Below, in pieces: positions 28,625-37,244 of a stretch of DNA of 64,000 nucleotides (positions are counted from its first letter, which is position 1; each line of letters opens with the position of its first letter). This DNA is from Zongyangia hominis (GTDB lineage: Bacteria > Bacillota > Clostridia > Oscillospirales > Ruminococcaceae). A model generated the notes under the pieces. That model made no database searches, was not told the DNA's origin, and worked only from the letters and a program-made list of their open reading frames with translations. Both the position numbers and the translations under genes were made by a program. The stretch is from NCBI RefSeq assembly GCF_014385095.1, contig NZ_JACRTC010000006.1:145345-209344 (forward strand). The letters run 5' to 3'.

Positions 28625-29314
28625 CTATGCCTTTCCCCTCTTCATCCACCGGTTGCACAGCAAAGAGGTAATGAGGGAAATAGCGATCATGACGAGGAAT
28701 GGAATAATAAACTTCATGGAGAACGGACTGGTGATGGATTGGCCCACCATGGTGGCGGGAATCATAATGGGCGCGAGGCCCAGGACGGAACCCACCAGAT
28801 AGCTGGAATAACGGATACCATAGGCGCCTAGGAACATGCTGACCACATCGCCCGGGAGGATACTGACTACCCGGAGAAGATAGGAAACCATCACGCCGTT
28901 TTGCATGGAAAGCTCTTCGAGCTGTTTTGCCTTTTTAAAGCGGCCCAGGATAGTGCTCACCGCTTCCTTACCGCAGATTTTGCCCAGAACATAGGGAAGG
29001 GTCGTACACACGGCAAGGCCCACGAGGTTGACGAAGATCGCCCAGGGCACGGGGAAGATAGCGCCCGCCGCCAAGTAAATGGCCACCAGCGGGAAGATGA
29101 CGCTGACGGATTTGAGGGCGTATACCCCCAGGAAGAAGAGGCCGGCCAGCCAGAAGCTGCTGGGAGAATAGCTGACGAGCTGTTCAAAGGAGATGTTTTT
29201 AAGATTGGCGCCAAAAAAGATGACGGCAACAAGGATGGCCACAAAGGGAAGGAACTTCACGTACCCGAAAATCTTCATGCGCAGTTGCTGCTTTTTTTCA
29301 CTGGTCCAGGACAC
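28625..29314 (-). CDS. TVP38/TMEM64 family membrane protein
   Basis: A protein of about 229 residues of the VTT/DedA-related SNARE-associated family, with five or six membrane helices. The typical central region reads FPLVAIYLAAGAIFPVPWAIFVNLVG followed by LPYVLGKICGKE, then LLRVVSILPGDVVSMFLGAYGI, the family's conserved RxxPxxP-like loop. Bacterial members are linked to lipid scrambling or membrane homeostasis; the role here is unknown. The frame is open to 29608, but the family begins near MKIFGYVKF, so a GTG at 29314 (AAGGTGAGG just upstream) or at 29323, or ATG at 29278, is the likely start. It lies 95 bases downstream of the zinc-finger gene. Confidence 0.85.
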   Translation of the reverse strand: MSWTSEKKQQLRMKIFGYVKFLPFVAILVAVIFFGANLKNISFEQLVSYSPSSFWLAGLFFLGVYALKSVSVIFPLVAIYLAAGAIFPVPWAIFVNLVGLAVCTTLPYVLGKICGKEAVSTILGRFKKAKQLEELSMQNGVMVSYLLRVVSILPGDVVSMFLGAYGIRYSSYLVGSVLGLAPIMIPATMVGQSITSPFSMKFIIPFLVMIAISLITSLLCNRWMKRGKA

Positions 29315-29409
29315 CGCCCTCACCTTCTTTCTTCCGCTGATTCTGTCGGATCCGGCGGCCCCTGTGATGTCCGCCTGACCGTTTAGGGGTGTCCTCCACT
29401 CGTCCCTTC

Positions 29410-29784
29410 TTATTTTACCACAGAAAGGATACCGGTGACAACCAACAGCGCTCCGACGTAAATACATACCCGCTGTCCCCGGGCGATGCCCAAAATATCC
29501 TCCATCATCTGGGGGACAAAGGGGGAAAGAATGGTCACCAATCCGCATAAAACGGCGAGGGCCCCGCCCACGTACTGTTGTATGCCGAAAAAGAAGCTGA
29601 CGCACCACGCCATCAGAGCGCCGATGAGCAAAAGGAAATACCAGTGCTTATACTTTTTTTCCGTGGCAAGATAACGGGTGGCCTCTCTTTTACAGTCTTC
29701 GCCGCAGCAAAAGCCCCCGTCGTGGTCGAGATGCAGAGCAGGTCCATCTCCGATTTCTTTATTGCAGTAGACACATTTCGGCAT
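29410..29784 (-). CDS. Zinc-finger-like small membrane protein
   Basis: A 124-residue protein of unknown function. The N-terminus has MPKCVYCNKEIGDG and FCCGEDCKREA, a CxxC...CxxxC cluster with an LHLDHDG between, that looks like a small zinc-binding treble-clef or TRASH-like knuckle. Two or three membrane helices follow (about residues 45-65, 70-90 and 100-122). The start at 29784 is set by AGGAGG upstream. It could be a membrane sensor or chaperone, but nothing more can be read. It may be co-transcribed with the TVP38-like gene. Confidence 0.75.
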   Translation of the reverse strand: MPKCVYCNKEIGDGPALHLDHDGGFCCGEDCKREATRYLATEKKYKHWYFLLLIGALMAWCVSFFFGIQQYVGGALAVLCGLVTILSPFVPQMMEDILGIARGQRVCIYVGALLVVTGILSVVK

Positions 29785-30040
29785 GGTCCTCCTCCTTTCA
29801 TTCTTGTACATTCATTGAAAACGGCTTTCAATAACGCCGTCTTGCCTTTCGCCGCCCACAAAAACAGCCGCCTTTTGCGGCTATCTTTCATATACCTTCA
29901 GGACGCGCATCCATCCTACAACAAACCCTGATCCTTCGCGCTTGTTTCCATTATAGCACAGCTTTTTTCTGATTATCGAACAAAATCCTTTGTATTTTTT
30001 AAACCTTTTCTTAATCTTTCATGACAAAAGTTGACGCCTT
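29785..30040. other. Divergent intergenic region with hairpins
   Basis: No gene was found. On the minus strand a TATAAT (about 29949-29954) could start the zinc-finger transcript. A hairpin AGCCGC/GCGGCT (29867-29882) followed by GTTTTTG lies in that leader and resembles a weak attenuator. ACGGC/GCCGT pairs again nearer the gene. Confidence 0.4.
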
Positions 30041-30043
30041 CCC

Positions 30044-30072
30044 TTGACAGCCGCCGCCTTTTGCTCTATCGT
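30044..30072 (+). promoter_or_regulatory. Putative promoter of ThiW-like gene
   Basis: TTGACA (30044-30049), a 17-base spacer and TATCGT (30067-30072). The 70-base leader that follows has no TPP riboswitch signature. Confidence 0.55.
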
Positions 30073-30144
30073 TATGGGTGCGGTTTTCCATGGATAGACC
30101 GGACGGGCGTCAAAACCCGCTCCAAGAAAGGAAGGGGCATCCCC

Positions 30145-30657
30145 ATGAAAAGCAACGTCAAAAAATTAGCTTTTGCCGGTATTTTTGTAGCGCTGGCCGT
30201 CGTTTGCAGCGCCTTTTATATCCCCATCGGCGTCTCCAAATGCTTTCCCATCCAGCATATGGTCAATGTGCTGGCCGGCGTCTTTCTCGGACCATGGTAT
30301 GCCTGTGGAATGGCCTTCGTCACCTCCCTCATCCGGGTCCTCATGGGGACCGGCAGCCTTCTCGCCTTCCCCGGCAGTATGATCGGCGCGCTGCTGTGCG
30401 GCCTTATTTACCAAAAAACCCGCAAGATGCCTCTGGCGGTACTGGGCGAGGTCATCGGCACCGGACTACTCGGCGCGCTGGCCGCCTACCCCATGGCTAC
30501 CCTCTTCATGGCCAAAGAGGCCGCCGTCTTCGGCTTTGTCCTCCCCTTCGGCATCAGCTCTTTAGGCGGGGCGCTGATTTCCTTTGTCATCCTGCTCATC
30601 CTTGAGCGCACCAAAGCTCTCTCCCTGCTCGAAAAGAGCTTGTCTACCACCCGTTGA
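30145..30657 (+). CDS. thiW: ThiW-like ECF transporter S component
   Basis: A 170-residue membrane protein with five or six helices, the substrate-binding subunit of an energy-coupling factor transporter. The sequence resembles ThiW, thought to bind hydroxyethylthiazole: KLAFAGIFVALAVV in helix 1, FPIQHMVNVLAGVFLGPWYAC, and FPGSMIGALLCGLIY. The start at 30145 has AGGAAGGGG upstream; the longer open frame has no such site. The ECF ATPases and T subunit are not nearby, as usual for group II ECF systems that share one module. No thiamine gene or TPP riboswitch adjoins it, so the substrate is an inference from similarity. Confidence 0.83.
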   Translation: MKSNVKKLAFAGIFVALAVVCSAFYIPIGVSKCFPIQHMVNVLAGVFLGPWYACGMAFVTSLIRVLMGTGSLLAFPGSMIGALLCGLIYQKTRKMPLAVLGEVIGTGLLGALAAYPMATLFMAKEAAVFGFVLPFGISSLGGALISFVILLILERTKALSLLEKSLSTTR

Positions 30658-30719
30658 CCCTCATTCTTTGGCCTTTCGGGCCATCCTATACCGTCCAAAG
30701 GCCCTTTCGCCAAAAATTC

Positions 30720-30761
30720 ATGCAGGAAAACCACGAAAGAAGTGGTTTTCCTGCATTTTTT
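30720..30761 (+). terminator. Terminator of thiW-like gene
   Basis: ATGCAGGAAAACCAC pairs with GTGGTTTTCCTGCAT over a 7-base loop and is followed by five T and G. Confidence 0.93.
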
Positions 30762-30762
30762 G

Positions 30763-30791
30763 TTGCCATCCCGGCATTTTTCCGGTAGAAT
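30763..30791 (+). promoter_or_regulatory. Promoter of NSS transporter
   Basis: TTGCCA (30763-30768), a 17-base spacer and TAGAAT (30786-30791), directly after the preceding terminator. Confidence 0.65.
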
Positions 30792-30888
30792 AGAAACAAT
30801 GACGGTTGGGGCCTGCGCCCCGCCGCCGTTTTGCCGCCGGTTGGAGTGGGGGCAAAACGGAGAAGAACTATCGAAGGGGTTTTTGTTT

Positions 30889-32244
30889 ATGTCTCACTCA
30901 CCGAAGAATAGGGGGCAGTTTACCTCCTCCCTGGGCTTTATTCTCGCGTCGGCCGGGTCGGCCATCGGCCTTGGCAACCTCTGGAAATTCCCCTACATTG
31001 CCGGAAAAAGCGGCGGCGGAATTTTCCTCGTGTTTTATCTGGTCTTTGTTATCCTGCTGGGTCTGCCCATCATGATGTCGGAAATGGCCATCGGCCGCAA
31101 AACCCAGCTCAACGCCATCGGCGCCTACCGGAAGCTGGACAAACGTTGGTCCTTTGTGGGCGTTTTGGGTGTGCTTTGCGCCTTTGTCATCCTCTCCTAT
31201 TACAGCGTTGTGGGCGGCTGGGTCCTCAAATACATCGCCGCCTATGCCACTGGCGGCAACTTCGGCGGCGACACCAGCGCCTATTTCAATAACTTTGTCT
31301 CCCAGCCGTGGGAACCTGTCATTTGGCACTTAGTCTTTATGGCGCTGTGCGCGTTGGTCGTGGTGATGGGCGTCGTCAAGGGCATTGAAAAGGTGAGCAA
31401 ATTGATGCTCCCTGCCCTGTTCGTCCTGGTCATCGTCATCGCCGTGCGCGCTGTCACCCTCCCCGGCGCATCCGAAGGGCTCAAGTTCCTTTTTGTCCCC
31501 AACTTCGCCGCCGTATCTTCCCTCAAGGATTTGGGCAACGCCATGGTGCAGGCCATGGGACAGGTCTTCTTCAGCCTGAGTCTGGGCATGGGCATCACCA
31601 TCACCTACGGCAGCTACCTCAAAAAGGATTCCAATATCGTCAAGAATACCGGTATTGTGGTGGGGCTTGATTCCCTCATCGCCATCCTGGCCGGCTGTGC
31701 CATCTTGCCCGCCGTCTTTGCCTTCGGCTTTGAACCCTCCGCCGGCGCGGGACTAGTCTTCACCACCCTGCCCGCCGTCTTTGCAGACATGCCCCTGGGC
31801 ACCCTCTTTGGCCTGCTCTTCTTTATCCTGGTCCTCATCGCCGCCGCCACCTCCGCCATCTCCCTGCTGGAAGTGGTCGCCGCCTACTTTATCGACAACT
31901 TCCATTGGAGCCGGAAAAAGGCCACCATCATCATGTCCGCCCTTATGGCCCTCATCGGTGTGTTCGCCTCCCTCTCCATGGGGCCGCTGTCCAATATCGT
32001 CATCGGCGGCATGAATATCTTTGACGCGCTGGGCTTCTTCACCGACAAGATTCTCATGCCTCTGAGCGCCATGTTCATGTGCATCTTTGTCGGACACGTC
32101 TGGGGCGTGGACGGCATCACCGAGGAGATTGAAACCGGCGCCAAAGGCGCCTTCAAGGTCAAAAAGGCCTTTGGCATCATCCTCAAATATATCGCGCCGG
32201 TGCTCATCCTGGTCATCCTGATTACCGGCCTCCTGCCCTCCTAA
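30889..32244 (+). CDS. Neurotransmitter:sodium symporter (NSS/SNF) family transporter
   Basis: A 451-residue sodium-coupled transporter of the NSS family, probably for an amino acid such as tyrosine or tryptophan as in related bacterial proteins. Helix 1 carries the family signature SAGSAIGLGNLWKFPYIAGK (unwound Na+/substrate site). Further marks are GLPIMMSEMAIGRKTQ, YYSVVGGWVLKY (helix 3) and FFSLSLGMGITITYGSYL (helix 6). Eleven or twelve helices are visible, the size typical of bacterial 11-helix members. The start at 30889 has AAGGGG upstream; residues upstream in the frame are not part of the family. Confidence 0.93.
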   Translation: MSHSPKNRGQFTSSLGFILASAGSAIGLGNLWKFPYIAGKSGGGIFLVFYLVFVILLGLPIMMSEMAIGRKTQLNAIGAYRKLDKRWSFVGVLGVLCAFVILSYYSVVGGWVLKYIAAYATGGNFGGDTSAYFNNFVSQPWEPVIWHLVFMALCALVVVMGVVKGIEKVSKLMLPALFVLVIVIAVRAVTLPGASEGLKFLFVPNFAAVSSLKDLGNAMVQAMGQVFFSLSLGMGITITYGSYLKKDSNIVKNTGIVVGLDSLIAILAGCAILPAVFAFGFEPSAGAGLVFTTLPAVFADMPLGTLFGLLFFILVLIAAATSAISLLEVVAAYFIDNFHWSRKKATIIMSALMALIGVFASLSMGPLSNIVIGGMNIFDALGFFTDKILMPLSAMFMCIFVGHVWGVDGITEEIETGAKGAFKVKKAFGIILKYIAPVLILVILITGLLPS

Positions 32245-32255
32245 CACAACAAATC

Positions 32256-32289
32256 AAAAAGCCCTCCGGAAGCTTCCGGAGGGCTTTTT
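32256..32289. terminator. Bidirectional terminator between NSS transporter and galM
   Basis: A perfect palindrome AAAAAGCCCTCCGGAAGC and its complement, with A- and T-runs at the two ends, between convergent genes. Confidence 0.95.
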
Positions 32290-32365
32290 ATCGTGTACAA
32301 ATCTGTTCTGTCGAGGGACGTGGCGCGCCTGGCGCGTTACACTCCCGCCGGGGCGGCAGCTATGC

Positions 32366-33406
32366 TCATTCCACAAGACCAAATTCATAGACGGTGAACT
32401 GATGGTAGATTTCCCCTGGACGCAGGATGGGGTCGGGGAAAGCGGGCTGGTTGATGGAATCGGGGAAGCGCTGGGGCTCAAAACAGATGCCGCTGCGTTT
32501 GATTAGCGCCTTGCCGTACCGGTCGATATCGCTGCCGTCGAGAAAGTTGCCGCTATAAACCTGCATGCCTTCGCAGTCGGAGTAAACCCGCATGGCAATA
32601 CCGCTGGACGGGCAGATAAGGGCGGCCTTGGGGGCGTCGGACGCACCCTCAAAGGCGTAGCAGTGGTCAATGCCGCCCACAGTGTCGAGGAGCCGGTCCT
32701 TTTGCTCGAGGACCTCCCCCACCGTCTTTTTCTCCCGCAAATCCAGCGGTGTCCCCTCCACCGGGGCAAAGTAGCCGTCGGGCATACCGGTGCCGTCGAT
32801 TTGCAGGAACTTGTCGGCAAAGACCTGGACCTGATGGCCGGTCACATCGCCGCCCCGGCCCCCGGCCAGATGGAAGAAACTGTGGTTGGTCAGGTTGACG
32901 ATGGTGGGCCGGTCGGTCATGGCCTCGTACTCGATGCGAAGGCCGCTGCCGGTCAGGGAATAGGAGACGATGGCGGAAAGCTGGCCGGGATAGCCCTCCT
33001 CCCCGCCGGGGCTCGTGTACCGCAGACGCAGCACTTCCCCGTCGATCTGGCCCTGCCAGACCTTGCGGTGAAAGCCCTCCTTGCCGCCGTGGAGGTGGTT
33101 CTTCCCGTCGTTTTGGGTCAACTGCCAGGACTTACCGTCCAGGACAAAGCGCCCGTCCCGGACCCGGTTGCCGTAGCGCCCCACCACACAACCCAGATAG
33201 GCCGTTTGCTCCTCATAGGCCTCCACGCTGGGGAGACTGAGCACCACGTTCACTTCCTCCCCCTCCCTGTCTTTGACAAACAGGGACTGGACCGTGCATC
33301 CATATTCCAGAATTTCCGCCTGAATTTGGCCGTTTGCCAGAGTGAACGCCTTGACACTCTGTCCGTCCTTGGTCACGCCGAACTCTCGGCTCATGATCTT
33401 TGTCAT
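32366..33406 (-). CDS. galM: Aldose 1-epimerase
   Basis: A 346-residue mutarotase converting alpha and beta anomers of galactose or glucose. Catalytic His residues are in NHLHGGKEGFHRKVW (near residue 105) and TNHSFFHLAG (near 177). The catalytic Glu is in GICFEPQRFPDSIN near 307. VVGRYGNRV near 76 is also a family motif. The start has AGGAGG upstream. It is the last gene of the minus-strand run galE-GNAT-galM (28 bases after the GNAT gene), fitting the Leloir pathway; galK and galT are not here. Confidence 0.95.
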   Translation of the reverse strand: MTKIMSREFGVTKDGQSVKAFTLANGQIQAEILEYGCTVQSLFVKDREGEEVNVVLSLPSVEAYEEQTAYLGCVVGRYGNRVRDGRFVLDGKSWQLTQNDGKNHLHGGKEGFHRKVWQGQIDGEVLRLRYTSPGGEEGYPGQLSAIVSYSLTGSGLRIEYEAMTDRPTIVNLTNHSFFHLAGGRGGDVTGHQVQVFADKFLQIDGTGMPDGYFAPVEGTPLDLREKKTVGEVLEQKDRLLDTVGGIDHCYAFEGASDAPKAALICPSSGIAMRVYSDCEGMQVYSGNFLDGSDIDRYGKALIKRSGICFEPQRFPDSINQPAFPDPILRPGEIYHQFTVYEFGLVE

Positions 33407-33434
33407 CAGTCTGCCTCCTTCTGTCCTGCCCCGG

Positions 33435-33902
33435 CTAAGCGGGGTTCAGCTCTTTTTCCATCCGCCAATAGTCGAGCACGCTGCCCTTTTCGCCCACAAT
33501 TTGCTCGTGGGACACCTCCCGGTACCCCCGTCTCTGATAGAGGGGCCGCCCGGGGATGGAGGCGTCCAGCACCACCTTAGAAAGCCCCTGGCGGGCGGCT
33601 TCCTCTTCCAGCGCCCGGAGGAGCAAGCTGCCGTATCCCTTGCCCTGCCGGTCGGGCAGGATATAGATCTGTTTAATTTCCTCTCCCTGCAAACAGCCGG
33701 TGCCCACCGGGACCCCGCCGTCGTAAAGGAGAAGCACCGTGTGTCTCATAAGCTCCTCTTGGATGCTGTAGACGCTGTGGTGCTCCAAAAACATGCCGAT
33801 GACCTCTTCGCCGTAGCACTCGGCGTAGGAACCCCGCACCGAGCGTTCCACAATCTCCCAGACGAGCTTCCAGTCCTCCGGCGCCGCCTCTTTAATTTTC
33901 AC
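33435..33902 (-). CDS. GNAT family N-acetyltransferase
   Basis: A 155-residue acetyl-CoA-dependent acetyltransferase of unknown substrate. The acetyl-CoA site reads LPDRQGKGYGSLLLRALEEEA (Q/RxxGxG/A near residue 95), after the beta-strand IKQIYILP. The end contains GYREVSHEQI, a usual C-terminal GNAT pattern. Start: GTG at 33902 lies seven bases after GGGGGG; TTG at 33905 is the alternative. The gene begins 15 bases after galE ends and reads into galM, so all three are co-transcribed. A role in sugar metabolism is possible only by context. Confidence 0.88.
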   Translation of the reverse strand: MKIKEAAPEDWKLVWEIVERSVRGSYAECYGEEVIGMFLEHHSVYSIQEELMRHTVLLLYDGGVPVGTGCLQGEEIKQIYILPDRQGKGYGSLLLRALEEEAARQGLSKVVLDASIPGRPLYQRRGYREVSHEQIVGEKGSVLDYWRMEKELNPA

Positions 33903-33917
33903 CAAAGCTCCCCCCGT

Positions 33918-34925
33918 TTACAGTCCCGCCGGATTCTTTTTGGTAAAGTTCCAGCTGTCCCGGCACATTTCGTCCAAGCCCCGCTTGGCCTTCCAGCCGA
34001 AGACACGCTGGGCTTTGGAGGCGTCGGCGTAATATTCGCCCAGGTCCCCCGGCCGCCGCGGGTCGATGACATAGGGAATCCGCCGGCCGCTTGCCCGCTC
34101 ATAGGCGGCCACCACCTCCAGCACGCTGCATCCCTTGCCCGTACCCAGGTTGACCGCGTCCACCCCGGTGTGGCCAAGCACATATTCCAAGGCCTGCAGA
34201 TGCCCTTCGGCAAGGTCGCAGACGTGGACATAATCCCGGACGCCGGTGCCGTCCACCGTGTCGTAGTCGTTGCCGTAGACGTGGAGCTTTTCCAGCTTCC
34301 CCACCGCCACCTGGCAGATGTAGGGCAGGAGGTTATTGGGAATCCCGTTGGGGTCCTCTCCGATGAGGCCGCTCTCATGGGCGCCGATGGGGTTAAAATA
34401 GCGAAGCAGCGAGACGCTCCATTCGTTGTCGGCGCGGTAGAGGTCGGATAGAATCTGCTCCACCATGAGTTTCGTGTAACCATAGGGGTTGGTCGCCGAG
34501 GTGGGGAACTCCTCCCGATAAGGAATGGGGTTCGTCGGCCCGTAGACGGTGGCGGAGGAGGAAAAAACAATTTTTTTGCAACCCGCCTCGGCCATTATCT
34601 GGCAAAAGGCCACCGTACCCGCCACGTTATTGTGGTAATAGAGCAGCGGATTTTTCACCGATTCCCCCACGGCCTTGAGCCCGGCGAAGTGAATCACCGC
34701 GCCGATGTCGTGCTCGCGGAAGGCTTGTCCCACGCCCGCCCGGTCCAAAATGTCCGCCTGATAAAAGGGGAAATCCTTCCCCGTGATCTGACGGATGCGC
34801 TCGAGGGCGGCGGGTTTTGCGTTGCAGAGGTTATCGAGCACCACGATATCATAGCCCGCTTCCAATAGGGCCACACAGGTGTGGCTCCCGATAAAACCGG
34901 CGCCGCCGGTGACTAAAATTTTCAT
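33918..34925 (-). CDS. galE: UDP-glucose 4-epimerase
   Basis: A 335-residue extended SDR that interconverts UDP-glucose and UDP-galactose. The NAD motif GGAGFIGSH lies at residues 7-15. The catalytic SSSATVYG (Ser near 122) and NPYGYTK (Tyr-x3-Lys near 147-151) are present, with RYFNPIGAHESG and a complete C-terminus (AKRGLDEMCRDSWNF). The start at 34925 has AAAGGA upstream. It heads the galE-GNAT-galM run behind a TTGTTT/TATAAT promoter (35001-34973). It supplies UDP-galactose for surface polysaccharides, or serves galactose use together with galM. Confidence 0.96.
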   Translation of the reverse strand: MKILVTGGAGFIGSHTCVALLEAGYDIVVLDNLCNAKPAALERIRQITGKDFPFYQADILDRAGVGQAFREHDIGAVIHFAGLKAVGESVKNPLLYYHNNVAGTVAFCQIMAEAGCKKIVFSSSATVYGPTNPIPYREEFPTSATNPYGYTKLMVEQILSDLYRADNEWSVSLLRYFNPIGAHESGLIGEDPNGIPNNLLPYICQVAVGKLEKLHVYGNDYDTVDGTGVRDYVHVCDLAEGHLQALEYVLGHTGVDAVNLGTGKGCSVLEVVAAYERASGRRIPYVIDPRRPGDLGEYYADASKAQRVFGWKAKRGLDEMCRDSWNFTKKNPAGL

Positions 34926-34972
34926 GCTTTTTGTCCTTTCTCCCATGTGTTTGGGAAAAGCTGTCTGTCCCT

Positions 34973-35001
34973 ATTATAGCGGGATTGCCCTTTCAAAACA
35001 A
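34973..35001 (-). promoter_or_regulatory. Promoter of galE-GNAT-galM
   Basis: On the minus strand, TTGTTT (35001-34996), a 17-base spacer and TATAAT (34978-34973), about 48 bases before galE. Confidence 0.7.
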
Positions 35002-35015
35002 GGCGCGCGGGGGAC

Positions 35016-35050
35016 AAAAAAAGAGCGGGGAATTTTTCCCCGCTCTTTTT
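35016..35050 (-). terminator. Terminator of aldo/keto reductase 1
   Basis: AAAGAGCGGGGAA pairs with TTCCCCGCTCTTT, with A-runs and T-runs on both sides. Confidence 0.93.
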
Positions 35051-35061
35051 GCGCTATTATA

Positions 35062-35919
35062 TTAGTCAATGTTGAAGTTATCCGGATGCTCGCTCAGGCG
35101 GCCGATTTTGCCCAGGGTGTCGATGTACGCCATATCCTCGTCGGAGATGTTGAAGTTAAAGACATCGGCGTTGTTGGCCATTCTGTCTTCATGCACGGAT
35201 TTGGGCAGGGGCAGGATGCCTTTCTGCAGCTCCCAGCGGATGCAGATCTGGGCGATGGATTTGCCGTATTTGGCGGCGACTTCCTTGAGCAGCTCGTTGG
35301 AGAACGCCTTGCCCTGCATCAGGGGGCCCCAGGACTCAACCAGGATGTTGTGCTCGTTGCAGTAGGGAACGGTCTCATCCTGATGGAAGGCAGGATGGTA
35401 CTCGAGCTGGTTGACCATGGGTTTGATCTCAGCGACTTTCATTAACGGCTCCAGGTGATGGGGCATGAAGTTGCTCACACCGATGGCGCGGATGCGGCCC
35501 GCTTTGTAGAGCTCCTCGAAGGCTTTCCAGGTGCCGGCGTTGAGCTCCTGCCAGTCGTCTTTGTGATGGTTGGGGATGGGCCAGTGAATCAGATAGAGGT
35601 CCAGGTACTCCAGCCCCAGGTCCTTCATGGTCTTCTCAAAAGCGGCCAGCGTGGTCTCATAGCCCTGCTCGGAGTTCCACAGTTTGCTGGTGATGAACAG
35701 TTCCTCACGGGGAACGCCGCACTCTTTGATGCCCTGTCCCACGCCGACCTCGTTGCCGTAAACGGCAGCGGTGTCAATGTGACGGTAGCCCACTTTGACA
35801 GCGGATTTGACCGCCTCGCAGACCTCTTCGTTGGGGGTTAAGAAGGTGCCAAAGCCCACGCAGGGGATTTTTACGCCGTTATGCAGCGTATAGCAATCGT
35901 TCAAGCTTTTCATATTCAT
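35062..35919 (-). CDS. Aldo/keto reductase (AKR), copy 1
   Basis: A 285-residue NADPH-dependent TIM-barrel reductase of the AKR5-like group (2,5-diketo-gluconate or methylglyoxal reductase relatives). The catalytic tetrad is present: Asp in HIDTAAVYGNE with Tyr, Lys in ITSKLWN and His in LIHWPIPN. GRIRAIGVSNF and ILPLPKSVHEDR (NADPH site) follow. The start is placed at MNMKSLND (35919) because AAGGAG lies upstream; the frame is open to 35949 without a site. It is a close paralogue of the next gene upstream (36130-36984). The substrate is unknown; aldehyde detoxification is usual for the group. Confidence 0.92.
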   Translation of the reverse strand: MNMKSLNDCYTLHNGVKIPCVGFGTFLTPNEEVCEAVKSAVKVGYRHIDTAAVYGNEVGVGQGIKECGVPREELFITSKLWNSEQGYETTLAAFEKTMKDLGLEYLDLYLIHWPIPNHHKDDWQELNAGTWKAFEELYKAGRIRAIGVSNFMPHHLEPLMKVAEIKPMVNQLEYHPAFHQDETVPYCNEHNILVESWGPLMQGKAFSNELLKEVAAKYGKSIAQICIRWELQKGILPLPKSVHEDRMANNADVFNFNISDEDMAYIDTLGKIGRLSEHPDNFNID

Positions 35920-35973
35920 TGTTTTTCTCGACTCCTTTTTCTCGCTCATGAATTTGTATGTACAAAAAATGGG

Positions 35974-35985
35974 TAACTATAGTTA
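35974..35985. promoter_or_regulatory. 12-bp palindrome upstream of aldo/keto reductase 1
   Basis: TAACTATAGTTA is perfectly symmetric and lies just downstream of a TATACT (minus strand, -10-like), about 55 bases before the start codon. It may be an operator. The region is AT-rich and otherwise empty. Confidence 0.35.
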
Positions 35986-36129
35986 GTATACATCATTTTC
36001 ATACTCAAAAAAAGCCAATTTGATAATCTTTTGGGTAGAAAATGAGATTTTCATCTTTTCACCAAAAATACAGTGATATTTTTGGTCATTTAGCCTTTTT
36101 ATTCCTTCAGACACCCTCTGAAGCCTGTC

Positions 36130-36984
36130 CTAGTCGGGATAGATGGTGTCCGGATGGGGGCCAAGGCGTCCCACGGATTTGAGGGTGTCGATCTTCGCCA
36201 CATCCTCGTCGGTCAGAACAAAGTCGAAGACATCGGCGTTCTGGCGGATTCTTTCCGGGTTGACGCTCTTGGGCAGGGGCAAAAAGCCCTTTTGCAGGCT
36301 CCACCGCACGCAGACCTGGGCGGCGGATTTGCCGTATTTCTCGCCGATCTCGATGAGCAGCGGGTTTTGCATCTGTTTACCTTGCATCATGGGGCTCCAC
36401 GCCTCCAAAACGATGCCCTTCTCCTTACAGAAGGCGACGATCTCGTCCTGATGGTAGCCCGGGTGCAGCTCCAATTGATTAACCATGGGCATGATTTTGG
36501 CCCGCTCCATCAGCGGCTCCAGGTGGTAGGTGAGGAAGTTGCTCACGCCGATGGCGCGGATGCGGCCCGCTTCATAGAGCTCCTCAAAGGCGCGCCAAGT
36601 CTGGTAAGAATGTTCCTTCCAGTCCAGCTTATGGCCTCTGGCAATGGGCCAATGGACCAGATACATGTCGATATAGTCAAGGCCCAGCTGTTCCATGGTC
36701 ACCTCAAAGGCGGCCTTCGTTTCCTCATAACCCTGATTGACGTTGCGCAGCTTACTGGTGACAAAGATTTCCTCCCGGGGTACGCCGCACTCTCGGATGG
36801 CTTTGCCAACGCTGGCCTCATTGCCATAGGCCACAGCCGTGTCGATGTGGCGGTAACCCGCCTCGATGGCTGCCCGCACTGCGTTGACACAGGTCTCCCC
36901 GTCGTCGGTCAGATAGGTACCCAATCCCACACAGGGGATTTTCACGCCGTTATACAGTGTATAGCAGTCTTTGAGACTGTCCAT
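36130..36984 (-). CDS. Aldo/keto reductase (AKR), copy 2
   Basis: A 284-residue paralogue of the neighbouring reductase with the same tetrad: HIDTAVAYGNE, VTSKLRN and LVHWPIA. LPLPKSVNPERIRQNADVFDF marks the cofactor end. The start is set at the ATG of MDSLKDCY (36984), eight bases after AAGGAG; a GTG three codons earlier overlaps that site. A TATAAT (37043-37038, minus strand) lies about 55 bases upstream. The two AKR genes are separated by 210 AT-rich bases, so they probably have separate promoters. They arose by tandem duplication and have since diverged. Confidence 0.92.
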   Translation of the reverse strand: MDSLKDCYTLYNGVKIPCVGLGTYLTDDGETCVNAVRAAIEAGYRHIDTAVAYGNEASVGKAIRECGVPREEIFVTSKLRNVNQGYEETKAAFEVTMEQLGLDYIDMYLVHWPIARGHKLDWKEHSYQTWRAFEELYEAGRIRAIGVSNFLTYHLEPLMERAKIMPMVNQLELHPGYHQDEIVAFCKEKGIVLEAWSPMMQGKQMQNPLLIEIGEKYGKSAAQVCVRWSLQKGFLPLPKSVNPERIRQNADVFDFVLTDEDVAKIDTLKSVGRLGPHPDTIYPD

Positions 36985-37178
36985 GGGCTTCACTCCTTCA
37001 CACTTGTTACTACAATGTCTCTGAAAGACACGGCTTCATTATACACCTTTTTTGTGGTTTCGCCTACGATTTTTCCCATATGCGCATCATTTTCTACTTT
37101 CCATACAAAATTTGCATCCCTTCTTTTCCTGTGGAACAAGTATCCTCACAGATGGCTGGGAACAGGCAAGATTTATGG

Positions 37179-37208
37179 TTGCTTTTTTGCGGTAAAGCGG
37201 TATATAAT
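37179..37208 (+). promoter_or_regulatory. Promoter of amidohydrolase
   Basis: TTGCTT (37179-37184), an 18-base spacer and TATAAT (37203-37208), 36 bases before the ATG. Confidence 0.65.
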
Positions 37209-37244
37209 AGTTTCTTAGAGAAGTTTTCGAAAGGTCGGAATGGT

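Noticed and set aside
30060..30144. TPP riboswitch before the ThiW-like gene
   Set aside because: The CTGAGA and ACCTGAT-type core elements are missing, although the gene family is often under TPP control.
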